DNA from: Pseudobutyrivibrio ruminis CF1b
GTDB taxonomy: Bacteria > Bacillota > Clostridia > Lachnospirales > Lachnospiraceae
Direction: 5' to 3'
Assembly (NCBI RefSeq): GCF_000424005.1
Contig: NZ_AUJB01000013.1
Span: 1 to 64,000, forward strand
DNA length: 64,000 nt
The position numbers and the translations under genes were made by a program. Below the pieces are notes generated by a model. That model was not told the DNA's origin and ran no database searches. It saw nothing but the letters and a program-made list of their open reading frames with translations. Shown here piece after piece: positions 33,411 through 41,899 of the stretch (position 1 is the first letter of the stretch; the number at the start of each line of letters is the position of its first letter).

Positions 33411-34697
33411 ATGAGCTTAATTATTAAAAATGGCAGGGTTTTGAACCCACCTACAAATACAGACGAAATATTGGATATAAAGATAGACGGGAACATTATC
33501 TCAGCTGTTGAGGCTGAGATTGTTCCCGTCTTTTCTGATAATGTGATTGATGCAGCTGGCTGCTATGTCATGCCTGGCTTCATCGATATGCATGTTCATT
33601 TCAGAGATCCAGGACAGACAGCAAAGGAAGATATCGAGACTGGCTCAAAGGCTGCAGCTCGTGGTGGTGTCACTACAGTTCTTGCCATGCCAAACACAAA
33701 ACCGGTTGTAGACAATCCTGAGTTGGTAAAGTATGTTCACGAAAAGGGCGCAGCTGTTGGCCTTACAAGAGTGCTTCAGGTTGGCTCTGTTACAAAGGGC
33801 ATGGAAGGCAAGGAGCTTTCTGATTTACAGGGAATGATTGATGCGGGGATCCCTGCAATTTCAGAGGATGGTAAATCTGTTATGGATTCTGGGCTCTATC
33901 GCGAGGCCATGAAGATTGTGGCTGAGGCAGATGTGCCAGTGCTTGCTCACTGCGAGGATATCAATCTTGTTCAGGGCGGCGTTATGAACATGGGCGCCAA
34001 GTCTGATACAATGGGAGAGAAGGGCATCAGCAACGCTGTGGAGAACATCATCGAGGTTCGCGATATCATGCTGGCAGAGGAGACCGGCGCCACACTTCAC
34101 TTGTGTCACTGCTCTACAAAGGAGAGCTACGATATTATTAAAGAGGCAAAGGCAAAGGGCATCAAGGTGTCTGGCGAAGTTTGCCCACATCATTTCACAC
34201 TCACCGAGGATGACATTGTGCCAGGAGATGGCAATTACAAAATGAATCCACCAGTTCGTACAAAAGAGGATAGAGAATCTCTTAGAAGAGGTTTGGCTGA
34301 GGGCGTTTTTGAGGTCATTTCTACAGACCATGCCCCACACACTGCCGAGGAGAAAGCTAAGGGTTTTGCTTCGCCATTCGGTATTGTTGGCCTTGAGACC
34401 TCTGCAAGTCTTACATTCACAGAGCTTGTTTTATCAGGCCTGATTACACCACTTACAATGGCAGCTTACATGAGCAGCAATCCAGCTCGTATTCTTGGCC
34501 GCGACGATTTAGGAAACATCGCACCAGGCAAGGCCGCCGACATCACTATTTTTGACCCTACAATTTCATACGAGATTCACGCTGCTGATTTTGTTGGTAA
34601 ATCTAAAAATATGCCTTACGAGGGCCGTCAGGTTCAGGGTAAGGTTTTAAAGACAATATATGGAGGTAATGTTGTATATGATTCAGAAGCTAATTAA
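33411..34697 (+). CDS. pyrC: Dihydroorotase
   Basis: 428 residues. Interconverts carbamoyl-aspartate and dihydroorotate, step three of pyrimidine synthesis. Zinc ligands in DMHVHFRDPG, a segment TVLAMPNTKPV, LAHCEDINLV, LHLCHCSTKES and ISTDHAPHT: a complete class I (PyrC type 2) amidohydrolase. AGGGAGAA precedes the ATG. Its end overlaps pyrF by 20 bases. Confidence 0.96.
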   Translation: MSLIIKNGRVLNPPTNTDEILDIKIDGNIISAVEAEIVPVFSDNVIDAAGCYVMPGFIDMHVHFRDPGQTAKEDIETGSKAAARGGVTTVLAMPNTKPVVDNPELVKYVHEKGAAVGLTRVLQVGSVTKGMEGKELSDLQGMIDAGIPAISEDGKSVMDSGLYREAMKIVAEADVPVLAHCEDINLVQGGVMNMGAKSDTMGEKGISNAVENIIEVRDIMLAEETGATLHLCHCSTKESYDIIKEAKAKGIKVSGEVCPHHFTLTEDDIVPGDGNYKMNPPVRTKEDRESLRRGLAEGVFEVISTDHAPHTAEEKAKGFASPFGIVGLETSASLTFTELVLSGLITPLTMAAYMSSNPARILGRDDLGNIAPGKAADITIFDPTISYEIHAADFVGKSKNMPYEGRQVQGKVLKTIYGGNVVYDSEAN

Positions 34698-35598
34698 CCA
34701 AATCAAGGAAAAGGATGCGCCAATCGTTGTAGGTCTCGATCCTACAATGAAATTAATGCCAAAGAGCTTAGTTGATAAGTACATCAACGAGTACGGCCAG
34801 ACCTTGGAAGCAGTGGGAGAAGCCATGTTTGACTACAACCGTCAGATTATGGATGCCTGCGCAGATTTAATTCCAGCAGTAAAGCCACAGATTGCCATGT
34901 ATGAAAGCTATGGCATCCCAGGCATGATTGCATATAAGAAGACAGTTGATTACGCTAAGGAGCTTGGACTCATTGTCATAGCTGACATCAAGCGTGGTGA
35001 CATTGGTTCCACATCTACTGCATATGCTCTTGGTCACCTTGGCTCAGTTCAGGTAGGGGATTACAAGTATCAGGGCTTTGATGCTGATATGGCTACTGTT
35101 AACCCATACCTTGGTTCAGACGGTGTTCAGCCATTCGTTGATGTTTGCAAGGAAGAGGACAAGGGTATCTTCGTACTCTGCAAGACTTCTAATCCTTCAT
35201 CTGGCGAGTTCCAGGACAGACTCATCGACGGCAGACCTCTTTACGAGCACATGGCCGAGAAGATTGAGGACTGGGGAATGGAGACAAGAGAAGGTTACTA
35301 TTCAAATGTAGGTGCAGTTGTAGGTGCAACATATCCTGAGCAGGGCGCGAAGCTTCGTAAGCTTATGCCTCACGCATACATCCTTGTTCCAGGCTACGGC
35401 GCACAGGGCGGAAGAGGTAAAGACCTTGTACACTTCTTCAACGAAGATGGTCTCGGCGCTATCGTAAATTCCAGCCGTGGAATCATAGCAGCATATCAGC
35501 AGGAGAAGTACGCATCATACGGCGAGGCAAACTTTGCAGGTGCCAGCCGTGCAGCAGTAGAGGATATGCTTGAAGATATCAGAGGAGCTTTGAAGTAA
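34678..35598 (+). CDS. pyrF: Orotidine 5'-phosphate decarboxylase
   Basis: About 306 residues from ATG 34678 (MIQKLINQIKEKDAPIVVG); upstream in-frame ATGs crowd the GGAGG site. Decarboxylates OMP to UMP. Active-site block IVIADIKRGDIGSTSTAYA with the catalytic Lys/Asp set, VNPYLGSDGVQPF, and a GAIVNSSRGI phosphate loop. This is the longer PyrF type 2. Its stop overlaps the pyrK start (TAATG). Confidence 0.95.
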   Translation: MIQKLINQIKEKDAPIVVGLDPTMKLMPKSLVDKYINEYGQTLEAVGEAMFDYNRQIMDACADLIPAVKPQIAMYESYGIPGMIAYKKTVDYAKELGLIVIADIKRGDIGSTSTAYALGHLGSVQVGDYKYQGFDADMATVNPYLGSDGVQPFVDVCKEEDKGIFVLCKTSNPSSGEFQDRLIDGRPLYEHMAEKIEDWGMETREGYYSNVGAVVGATYPEQGAKLRKLMPHAYILVPGYGAQGGRGKDLVHFFNEDGLGAIVNSSRGIIAAYQQEKYASYGEANFAGASRAAVEDMLEDIRGALK

Positions 35599-36362
35599 TG
35601 AAGATAAAAGAAAAAGCAGTAGTATTATGGCAGGAGAAACTGGCCGAGGGCGTTTACAGCCTCACACTTGAAACAAGCATTGTTGACCATGCAATTCCAG
35701 GCCAGTTCATCAGCATTTTTTCAAATGACGGCAGCAAGCTTTTGCCACGTCCAATCAGCATCTGCGAAATCAACAAAGACTACGGCACACTTCGCGTAGT
35801 TTACCGTGTAGTCGGCGCAGGTACAGAGGAGTTTTCTCAGCTTAAGATGGGCGATAAGATTGAGGTCATGGGTCCTCTTGGAAATGGCTTCCCACTTGAG
35901 GGTAGAAATGCGATTGTTGTTGGCGGTGGTATCGGCGTGCCTCCAATGCTTGAGCTTGCAAAGCAGCTTCCAGGCACAGTCACAGCTGTCATGGGATATC
36001 GCAACAATGATCTTTTCCTTACAGAGGAATTTGAAAAGACAGTGTCAAATCTTTTCATTGCCACAGATGACGGCTCTGTAGGTGTGCACGGTACAGTTGT
36101 GGATGCTATGAGAGAAAATGATTTGGTGGCAGACGTAATCTATGCCTGCGGTCCAAAGCCTATGCTTCGCGCAGTGGCAGATTTCGCCTTGGAAAATCAA
36201 ATCAAATGCTATGTTTCCATGGAAGAGCGCATGGCTTGTGGAGTTGGCGCATGCCTTGGCTGCGTTTGCCAGTCAAAGGAACAGGACGACCACAGTCATG
36301 TTAACAATAAGAGGGTTTGTAAGGATGGCCCAGTATTCTTGTCAACGGAGGTGGTACTATAA
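35598..36362 (+). CDS. pyrK: Dihydroorotate dehydrogenase B, electron-transfer subunit
   Basis: 254 residues. FAD-binding segment RPISICEINKDYGTLRVVYR, NAD-binding GGGIGVPPMLELAK, and the 2Fe-2S cluster Cys set MACGVGACLGCVCQSK. Passes electrons from PyrD to NAD. It overlaps pyrF by one base and pyrD by one base, a tightly coupled PyrK-PyrD pair. Confidence 0.95.
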   Translation: MKIKEKAVVLWQEKLAEGVYSLTLETSIVDHAIPGQFISIFSNDGSKLLPRPISICEINKDYGTLRVVYRVVGAGTEEFSQLKMGDKIEVMGPLGNGFPLEGRNAIVVGGGIGVPPMLELAKQLPGTVTAVMGYRNNDLFLTEEFEKTVSNLFIATDDGSVGVHGTVVDAMRENDLVADVIYACGPKPMLRAVADFALENQIKCYVSMEERMACGVGACLGCVCQSKEQDDHSHVNNKRVCKDGPVFLSTEVVL

Positions 36363-37270
36363 TGAACACAAAGGTTACCATTGCAGGAGTTGATTTTCAG
36401 AATCCTATCATGGAGGCTTCAGGCACCTTCGGTTCTGGCATGGAGTACTCAGAATTCGTTGATTTGAATAAGCTTGGCGCTGTTGTTACAAAGGGTGTGG
36501 CAAGCGTGCCATGGCCAGGAAATCCAACACCTCGAATCACAGAGGTGCGCTCGGGAATGCTAAATGCAATTGGCCTCCAGAACCCTGGTGTGGAAGTTTT
36601 CTGCGAGAGAGATTTAAAATTTCTTGAACAATATAAAAACACAAAAGTTGTGGTTAATGTTTGCGGTCATTCCGCCGAAGAATATATTGAAGTGGTAGAG
36701 AGATTGGCAGACGAGTCAAGGGTTGATATGTTGGAAATCAACATCTCTTGTCCGAACGTAAAAGAGGGCGGTATCGCCTTTGGACAGGACCCTAAAGCCG
36801 TTGAGGAAATCACTCGTTTAGTCAAGGCTCGCGCTAAACAGCCAATCGTTATGAAGCTTTCGCCAAACGTTACCGACATTAAGGTTATGGCTAAGGCAGC
36901 AGAGGCCGGTGGCGCAGATGCTATTTCACTTATCAATACTCTTACAGGAATGAAAATCGATGTAGAACGTCAGAACTTTGTTCTCGCGAATAAGACCGGT
37001 GGTATGTCAGGCCCGGCAGTTCATCCAATTGCAGTTAGAATGGTTTATGAATGTGCAAACGCAGTATCAATTCCAATCATCGGAATGGGTGGAATCACCA
37101 CCTGGGAAGATGCAGTAGAAATGATGCTGGCAGGTGCTACAGCTGTCTCTGTTGGCACAGCAAATTTCTTTAATCCAACAGCTACTTTGGATATTCTTTC
37201 AGGCATTGAAGACTACATGGTTCGCAAGAATATTGAGGACATCAATTCAATCATAGGTATTGTTAAGTAG
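36362..37270 (+). CDS. pyrD: Dihydroorotate dehydrogenase B, catalytic subunit
   Basis: 302 residues, FMN enzyme oxidising dihydroorotate to orotate. MEASGTFGSG, NAIGLQNPGVE, INISCPNVKEGG with the catalytic Cys of class 1B, and IIGMGGITTWEDAVEMMLAGA. Last gene of the operon; pyrE and pyrB are not in the window. 37271-37540 downstream is AT-rich with no gene and no clear terminator. Confidence 0.96.
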   Translation: MNTKVTIAGVDFQNPIMEASGTFGSGMEYSEFVDLNKLGAVVTKGVASVPWPGNPTPRITEVRSGMLNAIGLQNPGVEVFCERDLKFLEQYKNTKVVVNVCGHSAEEYIEVVERLADESRVDMLEINISCPNVKEGGIAFGQDPKAVEEITRLVKARAKQPIVMKLSPNVTDIKVMAKAAEAGGADAISLINTLTGMKIDVERQNFVLANKTGGMSGPAVHPIAVRMVYECANAVSIPIIGMGGITTWEDAVEMMLAGATAVSVGTANFFNPTATLDILSGIEDYMVRKNIEDINSIIGIVK

Positions 37271-37540
37271 GGAGGTAAGTCAGAAAGTCCAGCTATAATC
37301 TGTCTGTGAAAAATGGTAAATTAAACATAGGGGTCTGCTTGTGAAAATTTTGGTAATGTACAATGTATAGATAATTGTGTCGTAGTTCACGGATTGTGTT
37401 GCAATTCACCGAATGTTCAGACAATATACTCAGAATTATCCGTGACACATCTAAATCTATTTGCTACACTTTAGATACACTCACACAAAAATTATCTTAT
37501 ATATAACGGTTTTACTTAGATTTTGAAAGGAGGGGAGCTG

Positions 37541-38239
37541 ATGAAGTTCAAGAAGATAGGTGAGGACAAAATTCGTTGCGTCATCACCAAAGAAGAAATG
37601 GAACAGAACGGCATGGAGCTTGGAGATTTCGTCAGTGACCAGGAAAAGACCCAAAGCTTTATCAGGGATATATTAGCAGAAGCGTGTGAGACCCTCGGAA
37701 TCGAGACTCACGCTAAAGCATATAGCGTACAGATGACAGTTATGCCTCAGGGTGATGTAGCATTACTCATATCCCCAGATTCAAGTTCAGGACTTGCAAC
37801 GGCTATTGAAGAATTAAAGAAACATCTTACAGGTTTGCAGGAGACATTATCTACCACCAAAAAGGAGCAGGCAGTCTCAGGCAGCACAGCAGATGTACCA
37901 GTACAGCCAGTTAATAAACTCAGAGATGACAAGGATGAAATCACATCCCAGTATCTGGATACCCCATTGTGGGCAATCCTTCCTGATTTGGATGCATCCA
38001 TTGAACTTTGCAGACACATTCCAAAGTTCGACGGCATTCAGAGTGTGCTCTACCGCTATGGCGACGACTACTATGTAAAGCTCAACTTCGAGTTGACCCG
38101 CCGCCAGATCTCAGCAGTTATTCTTGTTATTGCAGAGTACGCCACCCAGATGTTCACTGAAAGCTTCGACGGAGCATTCCTTTTAGAACACGGCGACGTG
38201 ATCTGCGAAGACTGTGTAAATGTACTGTCACAGATTTAA
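37541..38239 (+). CDS. mecA: Adapter protein MecA
   Basis: 232 residues. MecA delivers substrates to ClpCP protease. N-terminal substrate-binding domain MKFKKIGEDKIRCVITKEEM, a linker with charged and Gln/Ser-rich sequence, and a C-terminal ClpC-binding domain (LDASIELCRHIPKFDGIQS, YYVKLNFELTRRQISAV). ATG 37541 has AAAGGAGGGG upstream; an in-frame TTG at 37523 is rejected. Single gene with a strong terminator. Confidence 0.92.
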   Translation: MKFKKIGEDKIRCVITKEEMEQNGMELGDFVSDQEKTQSFIRDILAEACETLGIETHAKAYSVQMTVMPQGDVALLISPDSSSGLATAIEELKKHLTGLQETLSTTKKEQAVSGSTADVPVQPVNKLRDDKDEITSQYLDTPLWAILPDLDASIELCRHIPKFDGIQSVLYRYGDDYYVKLNFELTRRQISAVILVIAEYATQMFTESFDGAFLLEHGDVICEDCVNVLSQI

Positions 38240-38254
38240 TTAAATAGAAATACC

Positions 38255-38284
38255 AGGGCTACCTCATGTGAGGTAGCCCTTTTT
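38255..38284 (+). terminator. Terminator of mecA
   Basis: Perfect 12-bp stem AGGGCTACCTCA/TGAGGTAGCCCT, two-base loop, then T4. Confidence 0.9.
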
Positions 38285-38344
38285 GGGTGAGTATCTTTTA
38301 TCTAAGCCTTTTTGGGTGAGTATCTTTTATCTAAGCCTTTTTGG
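38278..38344 (+). repeat. 29-bp tandem repeat, two copies plus partial
   Basis: Units begin CCTTTTTGGGTGAG at 38278 and 38307. A third start at 38336 diverges after nine bases. It overlaps the mecA terminator tail, so it may have arisen by slippage there. Confidence 0.85.
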
Positions 38345-38393
38345 AGAACATCTTTTGAGGTCTTTACCTTTTTGTGTATTGCTTGTCTCGTTT

Positions 38394-38518
38394 TTGTCAA
38401 AACACCCTTGTTCAGGCTGCATTCATTCATTGCCCTTTGACACAATTAGGTGTTTTAACATGTTATTTTGTCAAAAGGAAGCTTTTGAGCCCGCGTACTT
38501 CCGTTGGTCATTGACAAA
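38394..38518 (-). repeat. Hairpin-repeat array B, left part (two units, minus orientation)
   Basis: TTGTCAAA starts at 38394 and 38468. Its partner TTGACAAA (first copy one mismatch) starts at 38437 and 38511, so arm-to-arm distance is 43 and period 74. Read on the minus strand the interiors (GACCAACGGAAGTACGCGGG) align with those at 39783-40051. It lies downstream of the PD-(D/E)XK-like gene. Confidence 0.8.
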
Positions 38519-38566
38519 AAAATCTCTGCTGGATGCGCCTAATAACCCCACCATAATATCCTAGCT

Positions 38567-39271
38567 CTATATATGCATCTGAACCAAAGCGGCTTCTGCA
38601 TCCTTATATGTGAATGGGTGCTCGCTTGATTCAAATGTTAGTATAAGATTTTTTCCAGCAATAAGCCCATGCTCTTGAAAGGTTTTTATTTTAGCTAAAG
38701 CATTCTTGCTGTAATTATAGTCATCCATTTTTCCAAAATGCTCCCAGTAAAATAGCTGCTTTGTGATAGGATGAAGAATAGTGAAATCTGGATAAAATGT
38801 CACATTACCTATGACTAATTCACATTCATATCTATAGGGAATATTATGTTGAGAAAGAACAATATCTATTAGTTGCTCAGATTTTGATCTAACCCTATTT
38901 CCAGATGGACAAACGTATGTTAAATGTTCAGCATATTTAGGATTAGATATAAATTTTTCGGTCATCCAATCATGATAGTTATCATTATTGCATGTAGTAG
39001 AAGATAGAAGCTGCGAATAACCTGATTGTGTTAGAAATTGTTCAAGTGCCAATTCTTTCTCTTCAATATCTTCATAATACATTTGCAGGAATTTATATTC
39101 CGCTAATAAATATGAATTTTTTAATGAAAGATATTTTTTCCTGGAGAGTTCCTGCGCTAAATCTTTTTTTGACTTGTCAAGAAAAGTTGTTTTACCATCT
39201 TTTGAGTAGTACCACCTATAGTATTTACCATTTGGATATATTCGAAGTTCTCCTTCAGGAAGGCTGGACAA
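38567..39271 (-). CDS. PD-(D/E)XK-like nuclease-fold protein of unknown role
   Basis: 234 residues from TTG 39271. N-terminal LPEGELRIYPNGKYYRWYY, a helical middle (KKDLAQELSRKKYLSLKNSY), and a C-terminal domain with VRSKSEQLIDIVLSQHNIPY, VTFYPDFTILHP, FYWEHFGKMDDYNYS and NLILTFESS. The E...PD...WEH spacing fits a PD-(D/E)XK fold, and this family is widespread and uncharacterised in Firmicutes. The frame stays open upstream to 39365; family members I recall start with a coiled-coil that here lies in that extension. An AAAGGAG site (39346-39352) faces an ATC codon at 39337 where ATG is expected. The true start may be non-standard or lost. The gene is flanked by inverted hairpin arrays. Confidence 0.75.
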   Translation of the reverse strand: MSSLPEGELRIYPNGKYYRWYYSKDGKTTFLDKSKKDLAQELSRKKYLSLKNSYLLAEYKFLQMYYEDIEEKELALEQFLTQSGYSQLLSSTTCNNDNYHDWMTEKFISNPKYAEHLTYVCPSGNRVRSKSEQLIDIVLSQHNIPYRYECELVIGNVTFYPDFTILHPITKQLFYWEHFGKMDDYNYSKNALAKIKTFQEHGLIAGKNLILTFESSEHPFTYKDAEAALVQMHI

Positions 39272-39782
39272 TTCGCTGTTTATTTCGTTAAGCTCTTTTT
39301 TTATATTATTTATTCTGTTACTAATATATTCTTTGATAGTGATTTCTCCTTTGTATAGAAATTGTTAATTATTTTGTTGTAGTTAAATTGGAAAATTGAA
39401 TTTGAAAATCATTATATTTAAATGTAAAAGTATTGCATTCATAAAAACATGGACTAAAAATTTATAAGGTTCAGCTTATTATGCGAAATACTTTGAAATA
39501 ATATGAGGTAATAGAGATTATTTAATTTGTTTAAGATGTATACATAGTGTCAATATAGATTCTTGTTTTATCAGAAAATCAAGAACCAGGGTTGGACCAA
39601 TATTTTATGAAAGAAAATATTGCCTGGCTAAAGTCAGATTCTTGTGGGACTTTTCATTATGATGCCCACATGAAGTCATAGCATTGAACTAGTGGTTATT
39701 ATATAAATTATTTTGAAAAAAGACTTAAATTTTATAACATTAATAGCTTGTAATGTCAATCTATAAATATATTTTTGAATCA

Positions 39783-40051
39783 TTGTCAAAGACCGACGGA
39801 GATATGCGGGCTGAGGAAGGTGTATTGACAAAATGAAGAGAAAAAAGTGTGATTTTGTCAAAATTCAACGAAACCAAGCGGCCTGCCGAGGTGCTTTTGA
39901 CAAAAATCAATGTAAATGTCCTGATCTTTGTCAAAGGCCAACGAAACCAAGCGGTCTTCCGAGGTGCTTTTGACAAAAAACCAATGTAAATGCTCTGATC
40001 TTTGTCAAAGGCTAACGAAAATAAGCAGTTTGCATAGGTGTCTTTGACAAA
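39783..40051 (+). repeat. Hairpin-repeat array B, right part (four units)
   Basis: TTGTCAAA starts at 39783, 39855, 39928 and 40002. Partner TTGACAAA starts at 39825, 39897, 39970 and 40044. Arm-to-arm distance is 42 in all four, period 72-74. Interiors share the pattern CCAACGAAACCAAGCGG...GAGGTGCT. Short spacers also repeat (AATCAATGTAAATG). The region 39366-39780 before it is AT-rich with one perfect hairpin (CAATATTTT/AAAATATTG at 39598-39622) and no gene. Confidence 0.9.
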
Positions 40052-40060
40052 ATCCTATGC

Positions 40061-40211
40061 AAAGTAAAGAGGACGCCGGCGAAGGGACCAAAAGGCATCC
40101 TTGCAAAGCAAGGAACTTTTGAGTCCTAGTAAGCGGAGCTTACATCAAGCCAAGGAGACAAAGACAATAAAGTTTAGATAAAAGTAAAGAGGACGCCGGC
40201 GGGGCGTCCTC
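40061..40211 (+). ncRNA. Candidate structured RNA with two alternative stems
   Basis: A 21-bp sequence containing GAGGACGCCGGCG occurs at 40061-40081 and exactly at 40181-40201. GGCGTCCTC (40203-40211) can pair with either copy of GAGGACGCC: the near copy gives a tight terminator-like hairpin, the far copy closes a 140-base domain. Inside lie a long nested hairpin (GGAC-CAAAAG, CCTTGC AAA GCAAGG, CTTTTG-GTCC; 40085-40126) and GTAAGC GGA GCTTAC (40129-40143). No ORF is present. I do not match it to a named RNA family and strand is uncertain. Confidence 0.5.
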
Positions 40212-40407
40212 TTCAAAAAGGGAGAATAATGTTATGAAAAAAATGGTTCATCGCTTCTGTCTTGCGATGTAATTATAATACTAAGTTAGTTTGAAGGAAC
40301 AATGGAAAATATGTGAATAAAATTGTAAAAGAAAAAGATAATTTGTGAATTGCTTACCACCTTATATTTAAGCAGGGAATAGGTTAAAAAATTTAACTTT
40401 TGGGCAT

Positions 40408-40436
40408 GAAAAAAGGACCTAAACGGTAGGCCCTTT
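40408..40436 (-). terminator. Terminator of the YjfB-like gene
   Basis: On the minus strand AAGGGCCTA CCGTT TAGGTCCTT then a T-run (one internal mismatch). Confidence 0.7.
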
Positions 40437-40467
40437 TCATATCGTAAAACCCAAATACATTTATAAC

Positions 40468-40665
40468 TCATATGCGCATATCAATCATGGTACCAGAAGT
40501 AGGATAGACCAGACTTTCAAGTGATGGTGCATTCATATCAATGCCTTCAGTTAAAAGCTGCGCCTGTCCCTCCATGACATCTAATGTCTTACCAAGCATT
40601 GCTGTCCCCACAGCTGAAAGTAGCTTGTTCTGACTTAAACTCATAGAAAGCTCTGATATATCCAT
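40468..40665 (-). CDS. YjfB-family putative motility protein
   Basis: 65 residues: MDISELSMSLSQNKLLSAVG, TAMLGKTLDVMEGQAQLL and a Pro-containing end (PTSGTMIDMRI). This is the pattern of the YjfB (PF14070) family of small proteins linked to flagellar regulons. GGGGAGG precedes the start. Single gene with its own terminator. Role in motility is by family only. Confidence 0.8.
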   Translation of the reverse strand: MDISELSMSLSQNKLLSAVGTAMLGKTLDVMEGQAQLLTEGIDMNAPSLESLVYPTSGTMIDMRI

Positions 40666-40725
40666 AATTAGCGCCTCCCCTAAAAAAGACTATGCTTTTT
40701 CAACTACTCTAGAATTCTACCATTA

Positions 40726-40768
40726 CTTGTTCACAAATTGGTGCCAAACTGTGTCTAAATTGTGAACA
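40726..40768. promoter_or_regulatory. 10-bp inverted repeat upstream of the YjfB-like gene
   Basis: TTGTTCACAA (40726-40735) and TTGTGAACAA (40759-40768), perfect arms 33 bases apart, about 60 bases before the minus-strand start. Possible operator. Each arm is itself nearly palindromic. Confidence 0.45.
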
Positions 40769-40910
40769 AACTGTGAATTATGGATATTTTGGCACTTTAG
40801 ATAGAAAAAGCCCTTTGTTTTTGTATGACGTGTTGATAATTAGATTAGATAACCCTTGATGGATATTGAAATATTCATATTTTTTTCATCCTTGTTTCAT
40901 ATTTTACATA

Positions 40911-40939
40911 TTTAAAAATCAGTCTAGAATTACTATAAT
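40911..40939 (+). promoter_or_regulatory. Promoter of the esterase operon
   Basis: TTTAAA, 17-base spacer, TATAAT, 34 bases before ATG 40973. Confidence 0.55.
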
Positions 40940-40972
40940 AAGCTTATATCAGTATGATTTCATGGAGATGCT

Positions 40973-41893
40973 ATGGCCTTATTAAACTTGAATCTTAGTG
41001 ACCCTCTTATGAAGGCGCTGAAAGCAGTAAATTCAATAGCCGGAAAATCGCTGACAGAAGAAGATTTGCGCAAACAGCGTTCGGCCATGGAACTGGCTGG
41101 AAGGCTGGCGGCTCCAACTGGGGGCGTAAGCCTGAAACCATTCAAGGTTGGAAAGATTCCATGTGAGTGGGTGACGCCTGATCTGGCACACAATCCACAG
41201 TACGTGATTCTATATGCCCATGGAGGTGGATATACCTGTGGTGGCTTGGCATATGCCAGAATATTGGCAGCAAAGCTTGCAGTGTCCACAGGTTTTTCAG
41301 TGGTTTCCTTTGAGTATAGACTTGCTCCAGAAAACAAATTTCCGGCTGCCTTAGAGGACGGCGAAGAAGTCTGGAATTATCTGATTGATCAGGGCTATAA
41401 AAATGACCGGATTATTTTGGCAGGTGATTCTGCCGGTGGCAATTTAATGGTATGCCTTACCCAAAGGATTTTGCAGGAGGGCAAAGAGCCACCAAGAATG
41501 TTGTTGCTGTTTAGTCCATGGACTGATATGACAGCAAAATCAAAATCATATCAACAGTATGATGGCAAGGATCCAATCCTCACAAAGCACTATGTAGAAT
41601 CAGTGAGGGATGCAGTAATTGGAGAGGACGCCGAACCATCAGACCCTATATATTCACCATTGTTTGGTGAGTTTCAGCATTTCCCACCTACTCTGGTGCA
41701 GTGTGGGAAAACAGAAATCCTCTATGAGGACAGCGCCTCTCTTGTGAAGCAGATTCAGAAGGCAGGAGGCAAAGCAAAGCTGGACGTAGAAAAGGATGGA
41801 TGGCATGTGTATCAGCAAATGCCATTGCCTGTGGCTGGCCGCGCGATGAAACGTCTCGCGGACTACGTCTCAGAGGAAATTTATAAGGATTGA
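40973..41893 (+). CDS. Alpha/beta hydrolase, HSL-type esterase
   Basis: 306 residues. Hormone-sensitive-lipase family: oxyanion YAHGGGYTCG, nucleophile Ser in LAGDSAGGNL, an Asp near KTEILYEDS and catalytic His in KDGWHVYQQM. Hydrolyses carboxyl esters, probably short-chain; cytoplasmic, no signal peptide. First of a three-gene operon with an acyltransferase-like gene (41900) and a DUF6320-type gene (43147), an order I recall from other Lachnospiraceae. Confidence 0.9.
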   Translation: MALLNLNLSDPLMKALKAVNSIAGKSLTEEDLRKQRSAMELAGRLAAPTGGVSLKPFKVGKIPCEWVTPDLAHNPQYVILYAHGGGYTCGGLAYARILAAKLAVSTGFSVVSFEYRLAPENKFPAALEDGEEVWNYLIDQGYKNDRIILAGDSAGGNLMVCLTQRILQEGKEPPRMLLLFSPWTDMTAKSKSYQQYDGKDPILTKHYVESVRDAVIGEDAEPSDPIYSPLFGEFQHFPPTLVQCGKTEILYEDSASLVKQIQKAGGKAKLDVEKDGWHVYQQMPLPVAGRAMKRLADYVSEEIYKD

Positions 41894-41899
41894 AGATAA

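Noticed and set aside
39783-40051. Array B as a CRISPR array
   Set aside because: Spacers between units also resemble each other (AATCAATGTAAATG), units are imperfect, and no cas gene is present.
40234-40272. 12-codon ORF with a ribosome site after the switch-like element
   Set aside because: MKKMVHRFCLAM is too short to support as a gene; kept only as a possible leader or remnant.
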